5,195 bases of DNA, taken from an uncultured Polyangiaceae bacterium (GTDB lineage: Bacteria; Myxococcota_A; Polyangia; Polyangiales; Houyiibacteriaceae). The stretch lies in the NCBI GenBank assembly GCA_947258625.1, contig CAMYJN010000223.1, positions 1-5,195 of the forward strand. The letters are read 5' to 3'. This document shows positions 1 through 5,195 of this stretch, one piece after another. The translations under genes and the position numbers were made by a program. The stretch's first letter is position 1. Every line of letters begins with the position of its first letter. Below the pieces are notes generated by a model, which was not told the origin of the DNA, did not search any database, and saw only the letters and a program-made list of their open reading frames with translations.

Positions 1-34
1 TCGAAGACGTGCGATTCCCGACCTTTGCTTCACC

Positions 35-40
35 TAGAAT
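35..40 (+). promoter_or_regulatory. Possible -10 box (TAGAAT) upstream of the GST gene
   Basis: TAGAAT matches the sigma70 -10 consensus at five of six positions and would place transcription initiation near position 47, about 35 bases before the ATG at 83. I find no good -35 hexamer 16-18 bases upstream (the candidates read like CGATTC), so this is a weak call. Confidence 0.22.
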
Positions 41-73
41 GGGAGCCCGCTACCGATTCCACACTGGATGAAT

Positions 74-78
74 AGGAG
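74..78 (+). promoter_or_regulatory. Shine-Dalgarno AGGAG deciding the GST start
   Basis: AGGAG lies four bases before the ATG at 83. It sits inside the first codons of the alternative upstream start at 68, which itself lacks any purine-rich stretch. This favours 83 as the true start, although the spacing is at the short end of normal. Confidence 0.55.
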
Positions 79-82
79 TGTC

Positions 83-880
83 ATGTCCGAGGACGAGCCT
101 GTTCCCCATCGATTGATCACCCTGGCGTTCTCTCACTACAACGAGAAGGCTCGATGGGCGCTCGATCGATATGCCGTTCCCTACCGTGAAGAGCCGCACA
201 TGCCCTTCGTCTCCTCGCTGGCGGTTGCGCTCGCGACACGTGGTCGCGGGGGCACGGCAGACCGCGCATCGTCCCGATACTCGACTCCAGTGCTCATCCT
301 GAACGACCGGCGCGTCCTCACGGACTCCACAGACATACTTCGCTTCGCCGGGCGTCGCGATAGCTCTTTTCTTCCAAGCGGCGAAGTCACGGAGCTCGTG
401 GCTCACTACGGCGACCGGCTAGGTCCGTACACGCGCCTGCTGGCGTACTGGCACCTCGGCCGTCATCGAGGAATGATCGAGCAACTGGCAGCCGACAATG
501 TGGGTCGCCGCGAAGCGTGGGCATTCAAGCGAGTCGTGCCATTGGTCCGGTCCCAGCTCACCCGCGCCTTGAACCTTACCGAATCGGGGCACGATCGGGC
601 ATTGGCGCGCTTGCGGCAAGAGCTCGACGACGCCGCATCGAGGTTGGATCATCGTAAGTATCTTTGCGGCGATCAATTCACTGCGGCCGACCTCACCTTC
701 GCGGCGCTCCTCGCACCGGGTCTGTGCCTCACGCCCGAAGAAGGCTTCGGCGCAATCCTGCCCGACCGGGCCTCGCTCGACGAGGAAGCACAGTCGCTAA
801 TCCGTGAGGTGCGCACCCACCCCGCCGGCCAATTCGCACTTCGCGTCTATGCCGAAGAACGGCGCCGCGTCCTCCCGTAG
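83..880 (+). CDS. Glutathione S-transferase-like protein
   Basis: This is a cytosolic GST-superfamily protein of 265 aa, somewhat longer than the usual 200-230. Numbering is from the ATG at 83. The N-terminal thioredoxin-fold domain (about residues 9-91) opens with beta1 and the segment AFSHYNEKARWALD (15-28). Its Ser17 lies where omega-class GSTs carry the catalytic Cys, and the second Cys of the common SPYC-type motif is Asn20. STPVL (67-71) supplies the expected cis-proline Pro69, and TDSTDIL (80-86) is the glutathione gamma-glutamyl-binding element. The helical C-terminal domain contains the N-capping box FTAADL (199-204). The family usually conjugates or reduces substrates with glutathione, but the actual substrate cannot be read here. 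I chose the ATG at 83 because AGGAG (74-78) precedes it. An in-frame ATG at 68 would add MNRSV but has no visible ribosome binding site. Only three lysines are present. It is followed on the same strand, after 125 bp, by an exported protein. The superfamily call is firm, the class and substrate are not. Confidence 0.88.
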   Translation: MSEDEPVPHRLITLAFSHYNEKARWALDRYAVPYREEPHMPFVSSLAVALATRGRGGTADRASSRYSTPVLILNDRRVLTDSTDILRFAGRRDSSFLPSGEVTELVAHYGDRLGPYTRLLAYWHLGRHRGMIEQLAADNVGRREAWAFKRVVPLVRSQLTRALNLTESGHDRALARLRQELDDAASRLDHRKYLCGDQFTAADLTFAALLAPGLCLTPEEGFGAILPDRASLDEEAQSLIREVRTHPAGQFALRVYAEERRRVLP

Positions 881-928
881 GGGCTCGCCAAGCAAGATGC
901 TGCCAGGGCCGTTGAGCGCTTTTCGTAG

Positions 929-958
929 TGGACAGAAGGGGCCCGTTTTCGGTATCAC
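929..958 (+). promoter_or_regulatory. Candidate sigma70 promoter of the exported-protein gene
   Basis: TGGACA (929-934, five of six to TTGACA) and TATCAC (953-958, four of six to TATAAT) are separated by 18 bases. Initiation would fall near 965, leaving a leader of about 40 bases that contains the ribosome binding site at 993-997. A small inverted repeat, CGGT-ATC-ACCG (950-960), overlaps the -10 box. This is read by eye from consensus; the 125-bp gap suggests the gene has its own promoter rather than depending on the GST gene. Confidence 0.35.
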
Positions 959-992
959 CGTACTGCGGCGACCCCGACGACCGATACTAGCC

Positions 993-997
993 AAGGA
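993..997 (+). promoter_or_regulatory. Shine-Dalgarno AAGGA
   Basis: AAGGA lies eight bases before the ATG at 1006, which is near-ideal spacing. Together with the signal peptide that begins exactly at this ATG, it fixes the start of the exported-protein gene. Confidence 0.65.
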
Positions 998-1005
998 TTC
1001 CTGCA

Positions 1006-1062
1006 ATGAAGCACACAGTCATCCTCATGTTGCTCACCCTCATCTCTGCGACTGCCAGCGCG
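1006..1062 (+). other. Sec signal peptide of the exported protein
   Basis: This encodes residues 1-19 with predicted cleavage after Ala19 (A-S-A before D-D). The call rests on the charge, hydrophobic core and A-x-A pattern read by eye. No twin-arginine motif and no lipoprotein Cys are present. Confidence 0.75.
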
Positions 1063-1590
1063 GACGACGTGTGCCCGGAGTTTGCCAACATGATTAGCGT
1101 CATCAGCGAGAACGGGGCTTCGGGCAAGGAGCTCGAGATGGAGAAAGCCGTCGCGAAGCAGAAGAAGAAGGGGATCTACAGAGGCTACGACAGCAGTGTT
1201 CGTCTCGAACAGCCCACCGCAAGCGTCACCGTGAAGGCGTCGCAATCGTTTGCGTTCAAGCCGTTCAGCGCCCAGTTCCACCCCAGGCAGCAGATCAAGC
1301 TCTATCCCTTCAATACCAAAAAGCAGTACCGCGAGCTCGTCACCGGCGGCACGACCAACTGGGGCGGCAGCAAAGACAGAAAATCCACCGACAACTCAGT
1401 CCCTTTGAAGTTCAAGAAGATCAGCGACGGTTGCTACAAGGTCACGCCCGGAGTCACATTGCCCAAAGGAGAGTACGCCTTCAGCCTCGCCTCCGTCGGA
1501 ATGGGGACTTCGGCCGACGTAAAGGGCACAAACGCTGGCTTCGGCTCCAGCGTCGAAGGGCAGACTTGGTTCGGCTTCTCGATCAAGTGA
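1006..1590 (+). CDS. Exported lysine-rich protein of unknown function
   Basis: I do not recognise a family for this 194-aa protein. Residues 1-19 (MKHTVILMLLTLISATASA) form a textbook Sec signal peptide: a basic N-end (Lys2, His3), a hydrophobic core at 5-13, and an A-x-A cleavage site at Ala17/Ala19. There is no lipobox Cys, so a soluble periplasmic or secreted product of about 175 aa is expected. The mature protein has exactly two cysteines, Cys23 and Cys143, which could form a disulfide after export. Residues 40-56 are a charged Glu/Lys stretch likely to be helical. The remainder alternates hydrophobic and polar residues as beta-rich domains do, with a V-T-P-x-V-T-L-P-K-G-E-Y-A-F segment (146-159) and a Gly/Ser-rich C-terminus. 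Lysine is abundant (21 of 194, against 5 Arg), unlike the flanking proteins. Most lysines in the charged stretch are AAG, so this reflects the protein rather than obviously foreign codon use. It is convergent with selO, 34 bp away. That it is a real gene is well supported; its function is unknown. Confidence 0.82.
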   Translation: MKHTVILMLLTLISATASADDVCPEFANMISVISENGASGKELEMEKAVAKQKKKGIYRGYDSSVRLEQPTASVTVKASQSFAFKPFSAQFHPRQQIKLYPFNTKKQYRELVTGGTTNWGGSKDRKSTDNSVPLKFKKISDGCYKVTPGVTLPKGEYAFSLASVGMGTSADVKGTNAGFGSSVEGQTWFGFSIK

Positions 1591-1624
1591 CCCTGAAAAT
1601 TCAACCGTACTCGAGGTAAGCCGG
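1591..1624. other. Convergent gap, no visible terminator
   Basis: These 34 bases separate the stop codons of the exported-protein gene and selO. They contain the palindrome CTCGAG and no stable GC stem followed by a T run on either strand, so any termination here is not of the recognisable intrinsic type. Confidence 0.5.
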
Positions 1625-3112
1625 TCAGGTCCCGCAGAACGTCTCTCGAACGATCTGATCGGGCCGCGGCGGCTCAGCATAGCGTTCAAGCGACTGCTGG
1701 TCTTCGAAGGGCGACGCCAGCACTTCGATCAATTGCTCAAACGGCCCGAGATTGTTTTGTTCGACCGCCGCTTGAATCGCCTCTTCGACCCGATGGTTGC
1801 GGGGTATGAACGCCGGGTTGACCAATCGCATGTCGCGCTGAAGCTCTGCCGGCGATCGCGTTTCGCTACTGAGGCGCTGGCGCCAACGGACGGCCCATTG
1901 GCCGAAGGCCGCCGGGTCGTCGAAGAGACCACTCACCCAGTCATCGCTTCGGGAGCTCGAATCAACCAGGTCGCTCAGGCGTCGAAACGTGAGCGAGAAG
2001 TCAGCAGCGTTCTCCGCCATGAGTCTGAGCAGATCCTGAACGAGCTCGACGTCCCCTTCCCGAGCCTCCATGAGGCCGAGCTTCCGGTGCAGGCCTGGCC
2101 AGTAGTAATGGGCAAACCGGGTCGGAAACGATTGAATCATCTCCGTGGCCAGCTCGACCGCGGTATCTTGATCGTCTGCGATCAGTGGCAAGAGCGCATC
2201 CGCCAGCCCGGCGAGGTTCCATTGCGCAATCGACGGCTGATTACCGTATGCGTATCGCCCCCGATGATCGATGGAGCTGTAGACCGTGTCGGGGTGGTAG
2301 CTGTCCATGAACGCACAGGGGCCATAGTCGATCGTCTCTCCGGCGATCGACATGTTGTCGGTGTTCATCACCCCATGAATGAAACCGACCAGCTGCCAGC
2401 GGGCGACCAGCTCCGCCTGCCGCTCAATCACGGCGCCGAGCAGCGCGAAGATTGGATTGTCTGATTCAGAAGCCTCCGTGTAATGGCGGGCGATGACGTG
2501 ATCGGCCAGCACGCGGACGCTGGCTTCGTCGCGCCGGCCCGCGAAGAACTGGAACGTCCCCACCCTGATGTGGCTCTGCGCCACTCGCGTCAGGACGGCG
2601 CCCGGCAGGTCGGTCTCGCGCCGAATCCGCTCGCCCGTCGCCACAGCAGCCAGCGCACGCGTGCTGGGGATGCCCAAGGCCGCCATCGCTTCACTGATGA
2701 CGTACTCGCGCAACACCGGGCCGACTGCAGCACGCCCATCTCCGTTGCGAGAAAACGGCGTACGACCCGAGCCCTTGAGTTGGACATCGCGACGGACACC
2801 CTCTCGATCGATCAGCTCCCCGAGAAGAATGGCCCGCCCGTCGCCAAGCTGCGGCACCCAGCTCCCGAACTGAAAGCCCGCATACGCCATGGCCAACGGT
2901 TCTGCGCCCCGAGGCACTCGGTTCCCAGCCAGGACTTCGATTCCCTCCGGGGTGGTCAATCGCTCTGGGTTCAGCCCCAGCTCGAGGGCGAGGCTCTCGT
3001 TCAGCCGGATCAGACTCGGCTCGGACACCGGCGTTGGCGGCAGGCGCGCGAAAAAACGCTCGGGCAGCCGCGCATAGCTATTGTCGAACCGAAACATCGC
3101 GTCGTCGGTCAT
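1625..3112 (-). CDS. selO: Protein adenylyltransferase SelO (YdiU family)
   Basis: SelO is a pseudokinase-fold enzyme that transfers AMP from ATP to Ser/Thr/Tyr of target proteins (AMPylation), linked in bacteria to redox homeostasis and acting in the cytosol. The protein is 495 aa, close to the family norm of 480-490. Signature stretches in order are [15 protein letters not shown] (79-93), [17 protein letters not shown] (111-127), REY (135-137), [12 protein letters not shown] (174-185), [11 protein letters not shown] (246-256) and [11 protein letters not shown] (260-270). Numbered from the ATG at 3112, the nucleotide and metal ligands fall at Lys113, Glu136, Arg176, Arg183, Asp252, Asn253 and Asp262, the same numbers I recall for Pseudomonas syringae SelO. 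That supports this start, as does AGGA just upstream; an ATG at 3124 would add four residues. The C-terminus ends Cys493-Gly-Thr, with Cys where eukaryotic SelO carries selenocysteine. The protein has only two cysteines (266, 493) and two lysines (113, 344). It is divergent from hom. Confidence 0.96.
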   Translation of the reverse strand: MTDDAMFRFDNSYARLPERFFARLPPTPVSEPSLIRLNESLALELGLNPERLTTPEGIEVLAGNRVPRGAEPLAMAYAGFQFGSWVPQLGDGRAILLGELIDREGVRRDVQLKGSGRTPFSRNGDGRAAVGPVLREYVISEAMAALGIPSTRALAAVATGERIRRETDLPGAVLTRVAQSHIRVGTFQFFAGRRDEASVRVLADHVIARHYTEASESDNPIFALLGAVIERQAELVARWQLVGFIHGVMNTDNMSIAGETIDYGPCAFMDSYHPDTVYSSIDHRGRYAYGNQPSIAQWNLAGLADALLPLIADDQDTAVELATEMIQSFPTRFAHYYWPGLHRKLGLMEAREGDVELVQDLLRLMAENAADFSLTFRRLSDLVDSSSRSDDWVSGLFDDPAAFGQWAVRWRQRLSSETRSPAELQRDMRLVNPAFIPRNHRVEEAIQAAVEQNNLGPFEQLIEVLASPFEDQQSLERYAEPPRPDQIVRETFCGT

Positions 3113-3116
3113 TCGA

Positions 3117-3120
3117 TCCT
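3117..3120 (-). promoter_or_regulatory. Shine-Dalgarno AGGA favouring the inner selO start
   Basis: On the minus strand AGGA precedes the ATG at 3112 by four bases. The alternative ATG at 3124 has only GC-rich palindromic sequence before it. The site is short and close, so the evidence is moderate and is helped by the residue-number match to a known SelO. Confidence 0.4.
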
Positions 3121-3126
3121 GCATGA

Positions 3127-3140
3127 GTCGCCGCGGCGAC
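3127..3140. repeat. Perfect 14-bp palindrome in the selO-hom divergent region
   Basis: GTCGCCGCGGCGAC is its own reverse complement. It lies just before the selO start region and about 90 bp before hom. On the minus strand it directly abuts TATAGT (3139-3144), a possible -10 box, so a protein bound there could block selO transcription. Without a loop it would make a poor RNA hairpin, which suits a dimeric DNA-binding site better. In GC-rich DNA a chance palindrome is a real alternative. Confidence 0.3.
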
Positions 3141-3144
3141 TATA
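3139..3144 (-). promoter_or_regulatory. Possible selO -10 box (TATAGT)
   Basis: Read on the minus strand, TATAGT matches the sigma70 -10 consensus at five of six positions and would start transcription near 3132, giving a leader of about 20 bases to the ATG at 3112. No good -35 hexamer is visible 16-18 bases upstream (the region around 3162-3167 reads TGCGGT). This is tentative. Confidence 0.22.
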
Positions 3145-3216
3145 GCAGCTTCGCGTTGCCGACCGCATGGCGCGCTTTTGGTGAAACCAGCCCTCGTGCT
3201 ACCGTGCCCGCTTCTC

Positions 3217-3222
3217 GGAGGT
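3217..3222 (+). promoter_or_regulatory. Strong Shine-Dalgarno GGAGGT setting the hom start
   Basis: GGAGGTG complements the 16S anti-Shine-Dalgarno almost fully and lies six bases (from GGAGGT) before the TTG at 3229. This identifies the non-ATG start of hom and argues against the in-frame TTG at 3178 and GTG at 3181, which have no such site. Confidence 0.75.
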
Positions 3223-3228
3223 GCTGGA

Positions 3229-4533
3229 TTGAAACGCGAAATTCGGGTTGGAATTTGCGGATGTGGCGTGATCGGCGAAGGCCTGGTGAAGGTCTTGCTC
3301 GAGCATGCGGACGTCATCCGCGCGCGAGCGGGCGCGCCCATCCGGCTTGCCGCAGTCGCGGACAAGGACCCGGCCCGGCTCGACATCGTTCGCGCGCTGG
3401 ATCCGAGTGTCGCTTTGCTCGACGACGCGTTTGAGCTCGCCAAGCGGGACGACATCGATATCGTCGTCGAGCTCATCGGCGGCGTCGACGTTGCTGAGCG
3501 CTTGGTGCGGGCAGCGTTGGAGGCCAAGAAACACGTCGTCACCGCGAACAAGGCGCTGCTCGCCGAGCGCGGCGCGGCTCTGTTCGACCTCGCCGCGGCC
3601 AATGGCTGCGACCTGTATTTCGAGGCCGCCGTGGCTGGCGCCATCCCCGTGATCCGTGTGATTCGAGAGTCGCTCGCTTCCGATCACATCCGTTCCGTCC
3701 GGGGGATCATCAACGGGACCAGCAACTACATCTTGTCCAGCATGGCCAATGAAGGAGCTGCGTTCGCCGATGCGCTCAAAGCCGCGCAAGAGGCAGGTTT
3801 CGCCGAGGCGGACCCGACGCTCGACATCACCGGCGGCGACGCGGGTCATAAGCTGGCGCTGATTGCGGGCCTTGCGTTCGGCGCTCGCGTCCTGCCGAGC
3901 GACTTCCTGACCGAGGGCATCGAGAAGGTCGATCCCCGCGACATCCAGTACGCGCGAAACTTCGGCTACGTGATTCGGCCCTTGGCCGTGGCGGAGCGCC
4001 TCGAGAGCGGTGCTTTGGATTTGCGGGTCCATCCGGCATTGGTCCCAAAGAGCGACCCGCTGGCTCACGTCGACGGCGCTCTCAACGCCGTCGCGATCCA
4101 AGGTGAGATGGTCGGGTCGAGCTTTCTCTCTGGCCTCGGGGCTGGTGCCGGTCCGACCGCGACCAGCGTCGCGGGCGACGTCATTGACATCGCGAAGAAT
4201 ACGCTCGCCGGCGCACCCGTGCGACGATGGCACCTCCCCTCCGAAGGCGAACCGGAGCTTCAGTCAATCGCCGATCTGTCGTCCCGCTACTACCTTCGAT
4301 TTTCGGTGAGGGACGAATCCGGTGTTCTCGCATCGCTCTCGGGCAAGCTGAGCGACTCCGGCATTTCCATCGAGGTGATGGTTCAGGACAGGGACGCCGG
4401 CGAAGACGGCACCGCGACGATCGCCATCCTGACCCACCATGCGCGCGAAGGCGAAATCCGAGCCTCCCTGAACGCGATCGACGACACCCATCTCACGACG
4501 GCCCCGACACACCTGATCCGCATCGTCGAGTGA
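3229..4533 (+). CDS. hom: Homoserine dehydrogenase, ACT-domain type
   Basis: It reduces L-aspartate 4-semialdehyde to L-homoserine with NAD(P)H, the branch-point step toward threonine and methionine, in the cytosol. The protein is 434 aa from the TTG at 3229, the normal length of the monofunctional ACT-type enzyme. The Rossmann domain starts with G-x-G-x-x-G at Gly11/13/16. VTANKALLA holds the conserved Lys108, and GIINGTSNYI (160-169) is the family signature. The catalytic segment has Glu193, Asp204 and Lys208, spaced as Glu208/Asp219/Lys223 of the yeast enzyme. GAGAGPTATSVAGDV (304-318) is the conserved Gly-rich stretch that returns to the nucleotide domain. The C-terminal ACT domain (about 354-432) begins YYLRFSVRDESGVLA and typically mediates allosteric feedback by threonine. 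The start is set by GGAGGT six bases upstream; an extension to 3178 would add 17 residues that do not resemble the family. It is flanked by divergent selO and a convergent hydrolase, so it is transcribed alone, away from thrB, thrC or lysC in this window. Confidence 0.96.
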   Translation: MKREIRVGICGCGVIGEGLVKVLLEHADVIRARAGAPIRLAAVADKDPARLDIVRALDPSVALLDDAFELAKRDDIDIVVELIGGVDVAERLVRAALEAKKHVVTANKALLAERGAALFDLAAANGCDLYFEAAVAGAIPVIRVIRESLASDHIRSVRGIINGTSNYILSSMANEGAAFADALKAAQEAGFAEADPTLDITGGDAGHKLALIAGLAFGARVLPSDFLTEGIEKVDPRDIQYARNFGYVIRPLAVAERLESGALDLRVHPALVPKSDPLAHVDGALNAVAIQGEMVGSSFLSGLGAGAGPTATSVAGDVIDIAKNTLAGAPVRRWHLPSEGEPELQSIADLSSRYYLRFSVRDESGVLASLSGKLSDSGISIEVMVQDRDAGEDGTATIAILTHHAREGEIRASLNAIDDTHLTTAPTHLIRIVE

Positions 4534-4563
4534 GAAGCTTCCGGCGGTTCGGGGATGCGGTAC
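4534..4563. other. Convergent gap, no visible terminator
   Basis: These 30 bases lie between the hom stop and the stop of the convergent hydrolase gene. They begin with the 8-bp palindrome GAAGCTTC (4534-4541) and contain no stem-loop plus T run. Intrinsic termination is not recognisable. Confidence 0.5.
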
Positions 4564-5195
4564 TCACGCGGCGGGCGCGTGTCGACGGGTCGCCTCGGTC
4601 TGGACGTAGGCACAGGCTGCAACCAACTGCGGCACGAAGTTCGAGTTGCGGGCGGCGCACGCGAAGTGGTCGCCGTGGACCTCGAACGATTTGGCACCGG
4701 GAATCGCTGCGGCCATCGCGTACTGACGTCGCGTCGGCACAATCTTGTCTCGCGTCGTGATCACGACCGCGGTCGGCACCGTGATGTTCGACACCCAGTC
4801 GCGGGACGAGAAGCGAAGGACCGCGCGCGTTGCCTGGGCGAGCACTGCCGGATCGCTCCCCGACATCTCACGGCGAACGAAGTCTTTGCCTTCTGGGCCC
4901 GGCACCGTCTTGACCATGTTTTCGATGATCTGCCCGCGCACCAACTTGGGCGCCAATCGGGCGCCGACCACGGCGCCAGGCAAGATCGCACGGGTCAGGA
5001 TGGGAAACTGCAGCGGCGTGAAGTACCTCGAGGTCGCGCAAAGCACCAGGCCAATCACTCGGTCGGGATGCCGGTTCCAACAAAGCTTAGCGATCGGACC
5101 GCCCATCGAATAGCCAACTGCAATGAAGCGATCGATGCCAAGCTGGTCGGCCACAGCAATGACGTCGTCCGCACAATCCTTGAGTCGAAACCAGC
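4564..5195 (-). CDS. Alpha/beta hydrolase, N-terminus beyond the window
   Basis: This is the C-terminal portion (about 210 codons) of an alpha/beta-hydrolase-fold enzyme. The reading frame stays open to the window edge: upstream of the GTG at 5154 it reads WFRLKDCADDVIAV, which is normal family sequence leading into ADQLGIDRFIAVGYSMGG, so that GTG is internal and the gene is cut by the edge. The nucleophile elbow is G-Y-S-M-G-G, with the Ser codon at 5107-5109. The acid is the Asp of VITTRDKIVP, and the catalytic His is that of VHGDHFAC near the C-terminus, so the triad is complete in order and spacing. Between them lies a helical cap region of about 80 residues. The beginning (oxyanion-loop HG motif) is not in view. 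Substrate is unknown: esterases, lipases, C-C hydrolases and haloperoxidase-like enzymes share this pattern. It converges on hom with a 30-bp gap. Confidence 0.88.
   Translation of the reverse strand, partial: WFRLKDCADDVIAVADQLGIDRFIAVGYSMGGPIAKLCWNRHPDRVIGLVLCATSRYFTPLQFPILTRAILPGAVVGARLAPKLVRGQIIENMVKTVPGPEGKDFVRREMSGSDPAVLAQATRAVLRFSSRDWVSNITVPTAVVITTRDKIVPTRRQYAMAAAIPGAKSFEVHGDHFACAARNSNFVPQLVAACAYVQTEATRRHAPAA

Noticed and set aside
881..928. Possible terminator after the GST gene
   Set aside because: GC-rich segments and a short TTTT at 919-922 are present, but I could not pair a convincing stem before the T run.
804..1097. Plus-strand frame bridging the gap between the GST and exported-protein genes
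   Set aside because: It overlaps the end of one gene and the signal peptide of the next in another frame, has Pro/Arg/His-rich sequence, and would contradict the clear start at 1006.
1625..1645. Selenocysteine codon at the SelO C-terminus
   Set aside because: The codon at the antepenultimate position is TGC (Cys). The only TGA is the true stop, so no recoding is needed.
1733..2464. Plus-strand open frame of 243 codons antisense to selO
   Set aside because: It is a shadow of selO, with Arg/Val/Gln-rich translation and no domain or ribosome binding site that I can see.
2483..3145. Plus-strand open frame of 220 codons antisense to the N-terminal half of selO
   Set aside because: It covers the most conserved part of SelO in reverse and shows no family features.
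3178..3228. N-terminal extension of homoserine dehydrogenase
   Set aside because: It has no ribosome binding site for TTG 3178 or GTG 3181, and the residues MVKPALVLPCPLLGGAG do not resemble the family.
3199..4233. Minus-strand open frame of 344 codons antisense to hom
   Set aside because: It lies wholly opposite the strongly supported hom gene. Its translation has low-complexity Asp/Arg/Gly-rich sequence without a recognisable domain, and long antisense frames are common in GC-rich genes.
4534..4541. GAAGCTTC palindrome as a terminator stem
   Set aside because: It is only eight bases, has no loop and no T run follows; it is probably chance.
4564..5154. Treating the GTG at 5154 as the start of a complete small hydrolase
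   Set aside because: The frame continues upstream to the window edge with typical hydrolase sequence, and starting at the GTG would drop the N-terminal strands and oxyanion loop. The gene is cut by the window, not short.

Overview
The window is GC-rich, densely coding chromosomal DNA. It holds five protein-coding genes with short gaps, and no RNA gene, mobile element, CRISPR array or long repeat that I can see. The mix suggests a high-GC Gram-negative bacterium, such as a proteobacterium in the broad sense or Myxococcota: a SelO/YdiU protein with the bacterial Cys-terminated tail, a Sec-type signal peptide with an A-x-A site, a glutathione S-transferase-like protein, and a monofunctional ACT-type homoserine dehydrogenase. 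The assignment is loose, and I cannot name a genus.

Layout: 1-82 is a short upstream region. 83-880 (+) is a GST-superfamily protein. 881-1005 is a gap with a plausible sigma70-type promoter and a clear ribosome binding site. 1006-1590 (+) is a small exported lysine-rich protein of unknown function. After a 34-bp convergent gap, 1625-3112 (-) is selO (protein adenylyltransferase, YdiU family). 3113-3228 is a divergent intergenic region carrying a perfect 14-bp palindrome. 3229-4533 (+) is hom (homoserine dehydrogenase), with a TTG start behind a near-perfect Shine-Dalgarno sequence. After a 30-bp convergent gap, 4564-5195 (-) is an alpha/beta hydrolase whose N-terminus lies beyond the window.

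The genes do not form an evident pathway. The GST-like protein and SelO may both relate to thiol/redox homeostasis, hom belongs to threonine/methionine biosynthesis, and the hydrolase and exported protein have unknown substrates. The strand order (+ + - + -) means no operon longer than the first two genes is possible within the window, and hom is a single-gene transcription unit. I see no convincing undescribed multi-gene system. The most interesting points are the cysteine arrangement of SelO, the uncharacterised exported protein, and the palindrome at the selO start.
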